A DNA stretch of 64,000 bases. Source: Sphagnum compactum. Taxonomy: Eukaryota > Bryophyta > Sphagnopsida > Sphagnales. The stretch spans positions 4,819,577 through 4,883,576 of the forward strand of contig OZ234499.1 of assembly GCA_965153455.1 (NCBI GenBank), given 5' to 3'. Below are positions 1 to 12,700 of the stretch, piece by piece. The first letter of the stretch is position 1. The number at the start of each line of letters is the position of its first letter. The notes under the pieces were generated by a model. It had not been told where the DNA came from. It worked only from the letters and a program-made list of their open reading frames with translations, and did not search any database. Position numbers and translations under genes: made by a program.

Positions 1-789
1 CGTTTAATTAACAATGAGTAAATTTAACATATATTTAAAATATAAATTATACACTACAAATATTAAGTATTCATTATCAACTATTTAAATAAATAATAAC
101 TTCTTAATATTTAACTAACTAGCTATCTAGTTTTTCACAAGTTGTTAACACATAATTCAAAGATAAATAAATAGCTAAAATATATTATTACTTTTTTATA
201 TTTATTCGAATTATAGAAAATATATTTATTGTGAAAATAATTTATTTAATTTAATTTTAAAAATAATTATTCAAATTATAAATAATAAACAAACAATTGT
301 TATTAAAAAATTCCTACACGATCTTTAAAAAAAATAATTTTATAATAGTTATCTTAATTACTATATAATTACATTTATTATTGTAGAAAATTTATCATAT
401 ATATGTAATTACATAATTTTTTAATAAAAAAATAAATTACTTATAATAGTTCTTGAAATTATAATCATTACAATAATTATCTTAACTACATTATAAAATT
501 TTCCAAAATTTTAATTCAGATTTAAACTTATAAATTATAGATTGTGAGTATTTATGTTCAATTATAAAATGATTATGCATATACTATAATTAATTATTAT
601 CTGAAGTAATTACAATGGTTTCAAAATAACGTAACATTATTTACAGTAATTAATTTCTTTCACTGTAAGAATATAAAAAATAATGTAAAAAATATGTTTT
701 AAAGATCATTATTTAGTGTAACTTATAAGTAATAATTATAATCATTTATAATTTATTTATAAAAATGATTCATTATGGATAACACTAGT

Positions 790-1975
790 AGAAAAAAACC
801 TTAAAACTCAATCAATAATTTTAAGAATTGCAAAATTAATTTTACATTCCAAAAAAACAATTCAGAATTCAAATATCATTTTTTAGATGAAATAAGTCTT
901 TGAATTTAAATTAAAAAATTCAAAATTAAAATGCCAGTTTTAGAGTTAATTAATAATTTTTTGAATTGACATATTAATTCTGAGGATCCAAAATAATAAT
1001 TTGGAGTTGCAATTTCAAGTTTCAAATCAAAGAAGTTTTTAAATTTAAATTTAAAAACTCAAAATTTAAATATTAATTGTTAGAATAAAAAATAATAATT
1101 TAGAAGTCAAATATCAAATTTTAGATCAATTAACCTTTTTGAATTGAAATAATGTTTTAAAAAATTGAAATAGCAAATTTCAGATTCAAATATCAAATTT
1201 CAAATTCAACTAATTCTTTAAAAAATTGAAATAGTAGTTTTTAGAATTGAAATATAATTTTAAGTATCAATTGCTTTTCAAAAAAATTAAATATAAAAAT
1301 TCAGAACTGAAATATTAATTTTCAAATTCAATTTTTTTTTCAAATTCAAATAACTAAACAAAGAATTCCAATAACAAATTTATAATTAAAATAATAATTT
1401 TTAGATCCAAATGTTATTTAATTTAATATTTAAAAAATGAATTCTAGTAGCAATTTTTAGAATTGAAACATCAATTTTAATGTTTAAATATAATTTTGAT
1501 AATTTGAATTATAATTTTTTACTCAAACATATATTTTTGAATAAAAATAATTTTTTAAAGAATTCGTATTTCAAACTTGAAATTGAAATATTGATTTTTA
1601 GATTCAAATAAAATGTTTCAGAATTTGAATAACAATTTTCAGGTTCAAATTTAATTTTCAGAATTGAAATAAGATTTTTCAGTATTGAAACATTGGTTTA
1701 CAGAGTTGAATAACAATGTTTAAAGTTCAAATATTGATTTTTAGATTCAAATAAAATGGTTTAAAATTGGAATAATAATTTTTAAACTCAAATAATTATT
1801 TTTAACTAAACAAAAAAATCAGAATGCAAATACAAAATTCAAATTCACATAAATATTTCTTAAATTCAAATATCAAATTTTAAATTCATATATATATATA
1901 TATGAATTTAAATTGTAATATTAATTTTCAGATTTGAATAATAAATTTCAGAGTTCAAATATCAATTTTTAGATT
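790..1975. repeat. degenerate AT-rich minisatellite
   Basis: The words TTCAAAT, GAATTGAAAT and AATTTTTAGA recur dozens of times at irregular spacings of roughly 25-40 bp, in a tract that is almost entirely A and T. No clean period can be read by eye, so this is an old, diverged tandem array or low-complexity expansion. A short (TA)n run lies near 1888-1903. Confidence 0.55.
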
Positions 1976-2859
1976 CATTACATGAACAATATACATACAT
2001 ACACATAATTAATACACACAAATGTATATTTATGATATATGTAATATATCATAAATATAATTTTAATACATATATAAAAATACACCCTTATGTCATTGTA
2101 GAATACCTTTAGGATGTGACTAATTTGGTGACTATTGCGATTAATGGGACATATCAATATATTCATGGATGAAAATAAACCTAAAAGCCATCCAATCGAT
2201 AAGATGAAGTTTTCAATAGTTGCATCATAATTGTAAGAGTGACCAAAATAGTTGAAATTTGATTGTATAATTGTAAATATTCCCAAATTTAGTCGCAAAC
2301 GACTACAAGTTGCATGTAGTTGTAAACAAAGTGGTTACATTATGGCTCATATTTACTAATGAGTGAGTCGTTTACTTTACCTTACTTGCACCCTAGTAAT
2401 TTGAAATTATGGTAGTTGCTTAATACTATAATATTGATTTTGTTAGATCTGTCACTTGGGCCTACAAGAGTGTGAATGTGAATGTTTGTGAACCTCATAC
2501 CCAATCAATGTATGTTATTTAAGGATGGACTTAATAGGTAGGCATTAATTGACCCCATAAAATCAAAACTCTCGTGAATGTTGTGATAGTGTATTTGGAA
2601 CAATAAACAAATGTGGGTGGGTGTATATCATTTTCTTATAATTTGGTCCAAGGATTTGTTGTAGATGGAATTTTAGGATTTTCATTACACATTCATTATT
2701 CGTATAGATAATCATTACGACTCTTTTTTTGCATAGAGAAACTTTTGAGACGTATGGGGTGCATGACAATAACAATAATTTGCCATTAAAGTCAAGTGCT
2801 CAACATATTGGTTCTTGGCTACCCTTGGGCTATAAACATGTACATGTTGTTCAATCCCA

Positions 2860-3380
2860 ATATAGGTGTTGAATTCAAGACTTGATGCTAACATAGTACA
2901 TGTTACAGGAATTCAAGCAGATGAAATCTTGAGATGGTAAAGATTGCCATTTGTTGGATTTGCCCGCATGTTAAACCCTGAACTAACAATTCAAATGTAG
3001 ATGTCCAGAATGGGCATATAAGCATGTGTGCAAAGTTCTTCGTTAGGAAGCACAATTACTTGTGCACTAGACACAAATGTCCAACTTGAGATCCAAGATT
3101 AACATAACATCTTCATAGTCCATTGCTTGGTAAAGACCAAGTAAGTATAAGTTAATGCCACCATATGAGATTGATGCAAGGTTTAACCATAATATGTTAG
3201 GGGTCATTATGTCACTTGAATAAATTGCTCAGGGGAGATTCCTTGATGTTGAAAAGGAAAAGGTCCTAATAGTGGAAGTGTTAGTATGGGTGCACTAGTG
3301 GATGAAGTTTCGCTATTGGTTTTGTCAGATTTTGAATGGTAGATGATGGCACTATTGACAATCATGGGATTAGATGTGAA
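2860..3380 (+). pseudogene. decayed reading frame, unknown product
   Basis: The frame that reads through codon GTA at 2896 gives protein-like stretches, for example VHVTGIQADEILRW before a TAA at 2938, then RLPFVGFARMLNPELTIQM before the next stop. Many stops follow. Each could be an old CAA, CAG or CGA codon after a C-to-T change, although any stop is one transition from such a codon, so this is weak evidence. I do not recognise the protein. A dead transposon ORF is the most likely source. Confidence 0.25.
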
Positions 3381-6300
3381 AAAAAATGTGTTAATAACAA
3401 GATTATATTTCCTAGCACTACTACAAAATGTGGGTGCAGTTCATTAGTCCTCATTCACTAGGCCAATGAATTCACTACTTTCCAACTGACGCACCCCTAA
3501 ACTCTTCGTAAGAGTCAAATGCGAGTTCGATGGTGAAAACAATAGAAGAAGGAGTTGGGATGCGTTCCCTAATTCGTAGCACTTTTGGGGGTAAGAAGGG
3601 CGTGCTAAAGTTTTGCGATAGGGACTATGATGAATGACAAGCGGATCAACTATTCACATGGGCCTGCATAAACCAAACAACAAGGTGGTTAGTGCGTAGT
3701 TGTAGCACTCTTGGTGCATGAACAAGTCATGGGCATACACGGATTCACAAGACTCACCACGGCCCGGACTTGGGGGAAGCCACCACCTCCCCCCTTATAG
3801 TATTATTTGTGCATGGCCACATGGCCTGCACCCAAATGTCATTTTGTCCTAGGACTTCCAAAATTCCCAAAGTTGGGAGTCCCAAAATTCCTAAAATTAA
3901 GACTCTTGCAATTTTGGAGGCCCATAAATTTCTGTGCAGACCTCCAATTGAGATAAAATTTAATGAAAAAAATTATAGCCTTAGTTGAGAGCTTTATAAC
4001 GGTATGTGGCACGCCACTTGCACGTAATTAAATTAGGGCGATTTCTAACTTTTAATAGTCGAGAATCAAATTGGCAATTTGACTTTTGGCCCTTCTTTTG
4101 GCCATAACTTGTGTTTTAAGTACCCAAATGGATCATGCGAGCCCATTTTAGACATTTAAGTTTCAAGAGCTTTCCCATGGTATAAGGAACTTTTCAATCC
4201 AATGAGTTTTGACCTTTGAAATTGTTCTTTGAAAATTCGAGAGTCCATTCGGCCTCCAACTCCCAAAGTCGGAGCCCACTTGGGAGTGTGTGGGTTCATT
4301 CCCTCACACTCTCCTACACTCCTAGGAGCATGAAATGTGACTCCTGGGCTTCATTCTCGGCTCGCACCTTTGCAAGTCCTTGCCTTAGTTGCAAGCCCAA
4401 GGTTAAGGTCGCGACAGATTTGAACCCCAAAATGAAGGTGAAGGGTTCAAATCCTCACTCTTACAACTATGATACTTAGGTCACTTGCCTTAGGTTAAGT
4501 AGCCTAATTTAGGTTTCTTGGGCTAGGAGTTTGACGTTTGCTTTTAATCTAAACCACTTAGCCTAGGTTACCTACCATAAGTAACTAGGTTGGATTTTTG
4601 GTTAAGTAAGCTAAGTTAAGTTGCCTAGCTTAGCTAGGTTGACTTTTGGTTACGTTAGTTACATGGGCTAAACTAAGTTGACTTTTGGTCATGTGCAATG
4701 ATTCATAATGTGTTTATAAATTTTTGACACGTGTCATCCATTCATCAAAGCGTCTTTTGTATCAGTTAGTTGAATAAAATGACTAAGTAGAAATGGCATG
4801 CACTTTGAATTTTTAATAAGTTGTGATCCCTGTTGATTAGTACAAGGAGGTGAAGCAATTCTAAACCTGGGGAATGTCAAGCTCTATCCAAAGAGATCCT
4901 TCCACAATGTCACTTCCCACACTTTTCGGACACATCAATGACACCATCACCACACATCCCCTGCTATTTCTTTTTACATTCAAGATCCTTTGATATTCTT
5001 GTCGGATTTAACCTGTGAGTTAGCCTGAATTCATTTTCACCCTTTTCTTCCCATGTCTTCAGAACCACTCCTTCCTCCTCCTGTAATTGTTCTATGTGAG
5101 TTGGTTTTGAGGTCTTTAATTCTGAGGGGTCATTTCTTGTCCATGTTCCCAATGAACTTGCAAAGATTTTAGTCTCCTTACTCTTGATAATCGGTAGATA
5201 TGGATATAGATCCACCGTTCTCCACTCACTCTTGCTTTCAGAATCATCAGGTAACCGAGGTTGAGGTGCCTTGAGTTCCTTTCCCCATGGGTGACCTGCT
5301 TTTTTGCAGAAATTAGTTCTTCCAATTCTTGAAGAAACATGAACTTGCTGGAATTTGAGGTGATAGGGTCTGCAAATGTGAGTCTTGTAAGATATTTCAT
5401 GAGCTCTGCATTAGGCCTTGGTACTGTGGATGCTTCATTAAGGCATATATTCATCATCTTGAAGCTTTGGAGCGAATGTTGGTCAACAAGTTGCTTTATT
5501 ACAACCTTTTAGGTCTGCACCCCATTTCTCAAGATCCGGAAACTTTTCTTGTTGTGTCTATAGATATGAAGTAACTTGTTGGATGCACACCAATTTTCTG
5601 TGTTGCATCCTTGGTTCCAATCAACCTTTTTTTCAGAAAGTCCTACTCCACTTCCAAAGTTTCGGAACACCAACCCCAAGTCACCATCATCTGCCATTTC
5701 TTCACCCTGCTTTCTGAATCCAGCTTGTAAGTTCAAGGAGGGAAACTCTTTGGTGAAACAATCTGTGAGTAAAGCAAGTTTCCATTTCTTGACAGATCAA
5801 GATTTCTAAAGCCCATTTGGTTCCTATGTGACTTTAAACAAATAGTGCGTCTTTTGACATGTAATTAAGTCCAAACGTGTCTTTTCAAAAATCAGGGCGC
5901 ATAAATATACAAAACTTGAAATCATAAACTTTGGATGAATCCAAAGAACAAAAATATTGTTATTTGTATGTTTCTTTGTGTCATTCATACTTATCTCTTC
6001 CAATCTAACTATCTCATCCTTTCTCCTAATTACTAATTACATTGCTATGAAAAGACAAATTAACATGTGCATTTTCATGTTTTCTAAAAAATCTATTTAA
6101 CCCTTTTCCTTTGCACATCTACATGGACATGAAAGATTTGACATAAAAAATGGTGAACTATTTGGAAGCTTGTGAGAACATACAAAGGAAAAGAAAAACA
6201 AACAAATAAAAGAAGGTGAGGGTTGGGGATTTTGTTCAATTTGGAACCTTGTCCAAAAAAGAAAGGACATTATACTGGTGATTATAAAAATTACATTACA

Positions 6301-8935
6301 TTCTTCACTATTGGAGGTGTTTAAGAATAATAATTTATTTAATTTATCCTTTTGTTTTTCTTACAATGTATAAATTATACATGTAAATAATTAATGTTTT
6401 GGACATGCAAATATAAATGTAAAAACATTGTAAGGTTATTTCATCTTCTATACAACATGTTAATTGTAAATGTAAAACACAAACAAAGAGTGTACATTTA
6501 TTTAGTTTTACAGATTGTGCAAAACCATTAAAAAAAATGTCCACAAATAAATGAAAAATTGTCTACCCTTGCTCTACAACCTAACCATTTGAACTGTTAT
6601 ATATATTTTTGTCCATTGTCTTTTTGTTGCACCATCTTTTATAGTAGTTGGGTTCTTGTAATTAATTATAAAGGAGAGAGCCTTTGCCTTTTCCTCCTTT
6701 GTCCTTCAAATTCAATTTATTTAAGAGAAATAACTTCAGGAAAACCAATAAAACACTTTGCATTTTGTTACACATTGTTAACATTAAGGGCCTCACCATC
6801 ATTTACAACAAACAAAAAAAACATGAAATGAAGACTTGTAGTGATAAGTTGCCCAAAACTTGGCTTGTTTTTGCAAAGTCAATAAAGGTTTTGCCAATCA
6901 AGATTCTTGAATAGTAAAGGTCTTGCTGTTTATAGATTAACCATTGGATGAAGAGGCATAGATACCCCTTCAATGTAGGATCATTTGGGGGCAAGGAAAA
7001 ATCCAAATTACATTTCATTTGGGAAACTAAGGTTTTTTTAATCATTTGCCAATGGGCTTAAAACTATCAAATCTAAATACCCTTGCCCATTTACCATGCT
7101 ACTAAACATCATGAAATGACCGCAACACCACCACTCATGTGTACATAAAATGTAGATAAAAAGGAATAACATAAGGTAGTTCATTCTATATTTAAAACCT
7201 TGCTATGCAAGACCCAAAAAAGGAAAGTACAAAATGACAAATAGGGTAGGAAATATAAGGAGTAGAAAGTTCATTTGAAACATGTCGTGAAAAAGTTCAC
7301 AACGGTGGAAAGAATGGCAAAATGACAACAATGCAACTAATTGCATATGTAAACAACCTGAACAAAGGCAAGTAACATGGAGGAACTCAAAAGACCATGA
7401 TGAAAGAGACTTCAAAGTTGGGCACAAATGAAGAGATTTATTGCACAATGCAATATACACATGTAGAGGGTATTGTGTATTTTGTTCATTTTTCATTCAT
7501 TCATTTTCAAAATAAAATAAAATCCAATACAATGAGAATATTGCATTTGCCAAGGTCATTGAAGATTGCAGTTTTGTATATGAATGAAGATATTATATCA
7601 TTATTTACATTTACATGAAAAAATATATACACAACATCATATAAGTGTGTGTAATTAGAATAACAAGAGCCAAACTTGCCACATTGTGTGATTAGTTTTT
7701 TAATTTCTAAAAAAGGAGTGGGAGTGCCTGCTAGGATGTTATAGTAAATTATGATTAATTACAAAAAAGAAATGGATTAGAAATACATAATTTTCTACAA
7801 TGGTTAAAAACATTCATAACAAAATTTTTTTGTCAATATAAAATATTATGTGAAGGTGTAGATAATTATTGTACATATTATGTCATTTTGAAAGAATTTC
7901 AAGTTCTTTAAAAATAAATTTGAAAAACTGCTTCAGGATTGTATTTAAATATTTTTATATTCATCAAATTCTGTTCACATTAAAAAATTGCAACTTTAAT
8001 ACAAATTTTTACATTAAAACTTGAAAACTAAACATTCATTACACTTATTGTGACTCCTATTACTGTGATTACATATAACTATATTTCAAAAAATATGCAC
8101 ACATGTTGTGCAAATGCAAATTCCAATATATGCTCAAGAAAAAATGTAAATGCAATTGTATTTTTTCTTTGAATATATTTTTTGGGTTTTTAACAATATG
8201 TTTGTTATTAAGGAACCCAAGTCACAATTTCTAAACCTTTTGGTTACGATGGAGTTAGATTTTCATCCATGTGTACTCATTGTTTTTATGTCTTTTTTGG
8301 CATTTTCCTTTTATTGTTTCTATGCAATACTTTAATTTAAAGAGATTTTATTGTGAGAAGTTTTGACTTGAAATGCCATAAAGAAAGGTAAATAAAAAAT
8401 CTTGTTTCTTTCAGTGCTATCAAAATAATGAAATATCTTTTGAAGATGGATTATATGTGTTTATGTAAATTTGTTAGGTCTCCACACCAAAATTATTTTT
8501 TAGCTTATTGTGCTTAACTTCAAATAAATAAATAAATTGGTGTGTCGTGTTGCACCCCTATTAGGTTGCACCTACGGCTAAATTTTTAAAAATAAATATT
8601 GTGAGACATTTGCATTATGTTGAAGGTTACCATGATTAATTGTTAATTACCATGTTATTCCACCCTAATGCCAAATAATAAATTAATTAATGGTCCATGG
8701 ATAATCTTTAAAACAAGTGTTCATTACCATAAAACAATGGATTTTGATAAAACCCATAGAGACCCAAGGTTAATTGAGCCAAGAAAAAAAACCTAATACT
8801 ACCACCCAAAGAATTTTTTTAAAATAAATTGGTTTAAATTAAATTAAATTATTTTTAATAGCTGCCAAGGTTCCACTATAATAAAGTAAAATAAATAAAT
8901 TGAAACCTATGTCAAAATTTAAATAGTAATAATCA

Positions 8936-9345
8936 GAGGACAAGAATAACCCATGGCAATTGGGGTAAGTGCCACATAGGATGAAACCCAAGAATGAACC
9001 ACCAAGTGTGAAAATGAAAATTAGAAGTTTTCAAAGGAACTTGGCCTACTCACTTCTATTTGCAGAAAAGAAAAAAAAGAAAAAAAAAAGGAGGACAAAA
9101 ACAACAACCATGGCCATTGGATTTGAAGCGCCACATAGGATGATGAAACCAGACAATGAACTACCATGTGTGAAAATGCAAATAAGAAGTTTTCCTGCCC
9201 AAGGATGATTTACCACTCTCTCCTTTTCTCAAAAAAACTGAGAGGACAAAAAACAAAACAAATATGGCCATTGGATTTACAATGCCACATAGGATGAAAC
9301 TAACTAGAGAATGAACCAACCTGCTGCAAGTGTGAAATCGAAAAT
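8936..9345 (+). repeat. triplicated ~155-bp repeat upstream of TIMELESS
   Basis: Three imperfect tandem copies begin with GAGGACAA..., contain (C/A)ATGGCCATTGG-like sequence at 8951, 9108 and 9262, then GCCACATAGGATGA, and end with GTGTGAAA. The spacings are 157 and 154 bp. Each copy therefore carries an inverted CCAAT-like box (ATTGG). The array ends about 380 bp before the TIMELESS start codon, so it may form part of the promoter. Confidence 0.8.
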
Positions 9346-9350
9346 TTGAA

Positions 9351-9393
9351 CTTCCCGCGCAATCCTTGCTTCGGCTTTGCGCTGCTTCCCGCC
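9351..9393 (+). promoter_or_regulatory. two E2F-like sites near the TIMELESS leader
   Basis: CTTCCCGCG at 9351-9359 and CTTCCCGCC at 9385-9393 each match the E2F consensus WTTSSCSS except for the first base. E2F control would suit a replication-fork gene, but this is inference. A CT-rich tract follows at about 9431-9444 in the probable 5' leader. Confidence 0.3.
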
Positions 9394-9720
9394 ATCGCTG
9401 CTGCGCTTCCCTTGCACGCTCTCTTGTCGCTCTCTCTCTCTCTGTCGCGCGCGATCCCGATTTGTTGCCTGCTGATCTCGATTCACGAATTTTATATCTT
9501 TGCTGCCGAGCTGCCAGATCCTTTTTTATGTTACAAAATGCATCTGGGGTTGTGAATTCTCTCGAAAGAACCCAACCTAGTTCTTCCTTCGGTTTTCTTT
9601 TTTGCTTCCGCTTGCTCGAAGATGTTTGTGCGAATGTGCCGTTCTGGTTCTTCACTGTGAACCTAAGAGCAGCCGTTGAAGTGCGAGAGACAGGTGGCAG
9701 CGAGAATCGTTAATTTGGAG

Positions 9721-12700
9721 ATGGAACTGGATAATTTGACGGCAGTTTGTACTGGTCTAGGGTTTACGCGAGAGGATGATTGCGGGAAACGAGTGTATGT
9801 CAAACACGTTGATTGTCTTGGTAAAGACTGTGTTTGTTTTTTTCTTCCCCCCTCAGCTCACACTCTTTCTCTTTTTGCACGTTCTGAGTTTGTTGTTGAA
9901 GAAAAAATAATCTCGTATTTGAAGGAATTCTCTCTGTTGAGCTCTGAAGTGAAGAACTCCCCAAGAATCCGGATGCGTACAGATTAGTGATCGGTTTTGC
10001 GCTGGTCTTACGTTCTTGACGGCGAACGTTCTCTCTTCGAAAAAAGTTGGGGTTTCTTGATGGCGAAACATTAACTAAGTCATCTGACTTGTGGAGTCCT
10101 GCGGGATTTCGAGTATGAATTTTACATGTACCCATAGACACCTAAAGTTGAAGCAGCTACATATTTCAGAGGTGTGACCCACTGTAATGGACTTGTGTTG
10201 CAGGCAATTTGAAGCGCCTGCAACGTTTTTTGCGGCAGGATGATTCCACAAGCCGAGACGTATTTATGCAGCTTGGAAAATGGAATACAATAGCCCAAGA
10301 TATACTCCCCATCATCACCCATTACCGCCATCACCATGAGTTTGTCCTAAATGCTGGTACACAGTGCACACCTCTTTAATGAAGCCCAAGCACTTGTTTT
10401 TCTTACTTGTTTGTTTGATTTACAGATGGTTTCCTGGCATACTCAAATGGCCACAACACTCTGAATCCTAAGTCTTTAGATCTGGAATTCAGCTCATTCT
10501 CTGTCTTCCACATATATTTGGGTAACTGAATTTGCAAGGTCTATTGACTGTGAATTTTAGAATCATGCAAAATTTGACAGACTTTTATTCTTCTTTTCCC
10601 CACAATTGTTGTACAGTAAAAGTGATGGTGTTCATGACAATGCCTGTGGAACCATCCACAAGCAACATACCCCAACAACTTGAGTATTTGCGGACTTTCA
10701 AGGCTGCTGCATTGGAAGGTGATGCGATTGGTGTCATTGTCTCTCATCTTCAGCAGCCTCTTGAGCACATGGAAAGGTACACTGTTTGCTTTGGAGTATA
10801 AAGGAAAGAAGTTGTAAGCCTTTTTCCTCATACCTATTGGCATGTGAGCAATGATAATTGGAGCTGTGAAATGGGAACATTTGTTTTGCTTCCCAACACC
10901 TGATGGGACCTTGCAAGTGGTCTCCCTTCTTCCTGGTGCTGACCAGTATGAAGGTTTCTGATATGAAGCTCTGGAGGTTTTTCTTGTCGGGTTAGATGGC
11001 AGCCAAACATGCAGTAATGAATTCTGAACAATGCAGTTGTCAGAGTATGTTTTCAAACCTGATGAATATGCTTCATTTCTTGGTACTGCAGTGGCTCACT
11101 TACAGATATGGATGGCAAAATGTTCCAGCTAATGCTCACATTCATACGGAACCTGTTGGCCGTGGATGATTCCTTCTCACCTTTGACTAGGACAACCACT
11201 TCAGGAAATGCTCTTGCATCATACTTCAAAGATGAGCTTCTTAAGCGTTTGTTCGAAGAAAGTGTAACTGATTTGCTTCTAGCCCTCACCCAGCATGTGG
11301 GTGGTGATCAACCTTTTCTTCGCAAAGACAACCTCCTCATTCTTGAGATCTTCAACTATCTATTCTGGGGCCAGAGCCCAGATGTGATTGCAACAAGTAG
11401 TGACAGATGCAGGAAGGTAACAAAGGTTTTAACTGTCCTTCCTATGCAGTATAATGAACAAGTTCTCATCTCCATTCAATCAGAGTGGATGAACTTCTCT
11501 AGAGTATTGATGTATATCTTCTTCCTAGAAGTGGATGTTGGGCTTTCATTCATCTTCTTGTTGCTGTAAATTTTGCAGCCAGCAAAGAAATTGAGCCAGG
11601 AATCTTCAGCTGCACTGGAGTCATTAATTCGGCAAGAGAGACTGGAGCAAAGAAATCTTGGTTTTGCTGCACCCCGCCATTCTAGATTCTGTGGGACTTT
11701 TGTTCGTGTTGAAAAGGTGTGGTGTGGCCCCTGGACATTGTTTCCTTTGTGACCTCTATCTGTAATGTAGTCATTTCTTAGTCTTTTTTTTCAAGCCATG
11801 AGGTCTTAATAGTTGTGCCGGCATCAGTTGACATCATATATCTTTCTTACACCATACCTAATTTCATGCAGGATGGAGCAAAGATGTTAGTGACAAGAAA
11901 CCCATATCGATCACCATTAGATTTCAAGAAGCCAGAAATAATGCGAGGTCATGTGAAGCGGGTGGCACCTGATCTCCCTCCCCTGTGCTCATCCAATGAT
12001 ACAGTTTGTGGGCTTCTCAAAAGCCTGGCAGATCAGTTTTTGGAAGGCACTTACAACTGTAAGTTGCCTCCAAATCTCTCTGGCTATCTCTATCACATAG
12101 ATTCTGAAAGGGTGTTTTCTGCAGGGTAGAATCAGAAAGTATGCAATAGAGGAACACAAAAGTTCAAAGAAGAGTGACCTCCTTTTGTGTGGTTGGATTC
12201 TGCAGTATTGATGCAAACAGTGAAAGATGACATACAAAGCGAAAGAAATGAAGTGCAAGAAAGTGATGTGGTAACTTTCTTCACAGTTGCCAACTTCTTC
12301 ACATCCTATCAACGTTGCCTCTTTTCAAAACCTCAGGTTAAACCTCTCCTTGGCTTATGTAACTATGCTTCAGTCCTGTGCCTTGAGTTTGCAAACAAAG
12401 AATCTTAGAACTCTAACAGGGGTTGTGGGTTGAGCCCTTTAAGATTTGATTCTTTCTGCAATTGTGGCATAGACCTATGTGATCAGTTATAAATTAGCTT
12501 GCAATCTAACACTCCAGATTGATGTGTTCATCCCAAAGAATTTTCCATTATGTCTATGCTGTAGATCCCATAGTTTATAGTGAAAATATTTGCGTAATCC
12601 CCAATCCTTTGAATATAATCTTGCTGGATTGGGGAGATTTTCAGAAGATCCCAAACTGTGGGAGGCTTCTCTCTGTCACCAAAGAGCACTATCACCATCA

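Larger units (their letters stand above)
1..8935. other. AT-rich gene-free spacer
   Basis: I see no intact gene here. The first 2 kb is extremely AT-rich, and 0.8-2.0 kb is a degenerate short-repeat field annotated separately. Around 2.86-3.38 kb a decayed reading frame is visible, also annotated separately. 3.4-4.7 kb is somewhat less AT-rich and contains many variants of CCTAGGTTA/AAGTTAAG between 4.47 and 4.70 kb, perhaps an old LTR. 5.8-8.9 kb again is low-complexity AT-rich DNA with only short chance ORFs. Confidence 0.7.

Noticed and set aside
4444-4454. GGTTCAAATCC, a perfect match to a Pol III B box
   Set aside because: No A box at the right distance and no cloverleaf could be drawn, so neither a tRNA nor a SINE is supported.
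9161-9655. 164-codon minus-strand frame rich in Arg, Gln and Glu
   Set aside because: Covers the TIMELESS promoter repeat and its CT-rich leader; the composition comes from those repeats.
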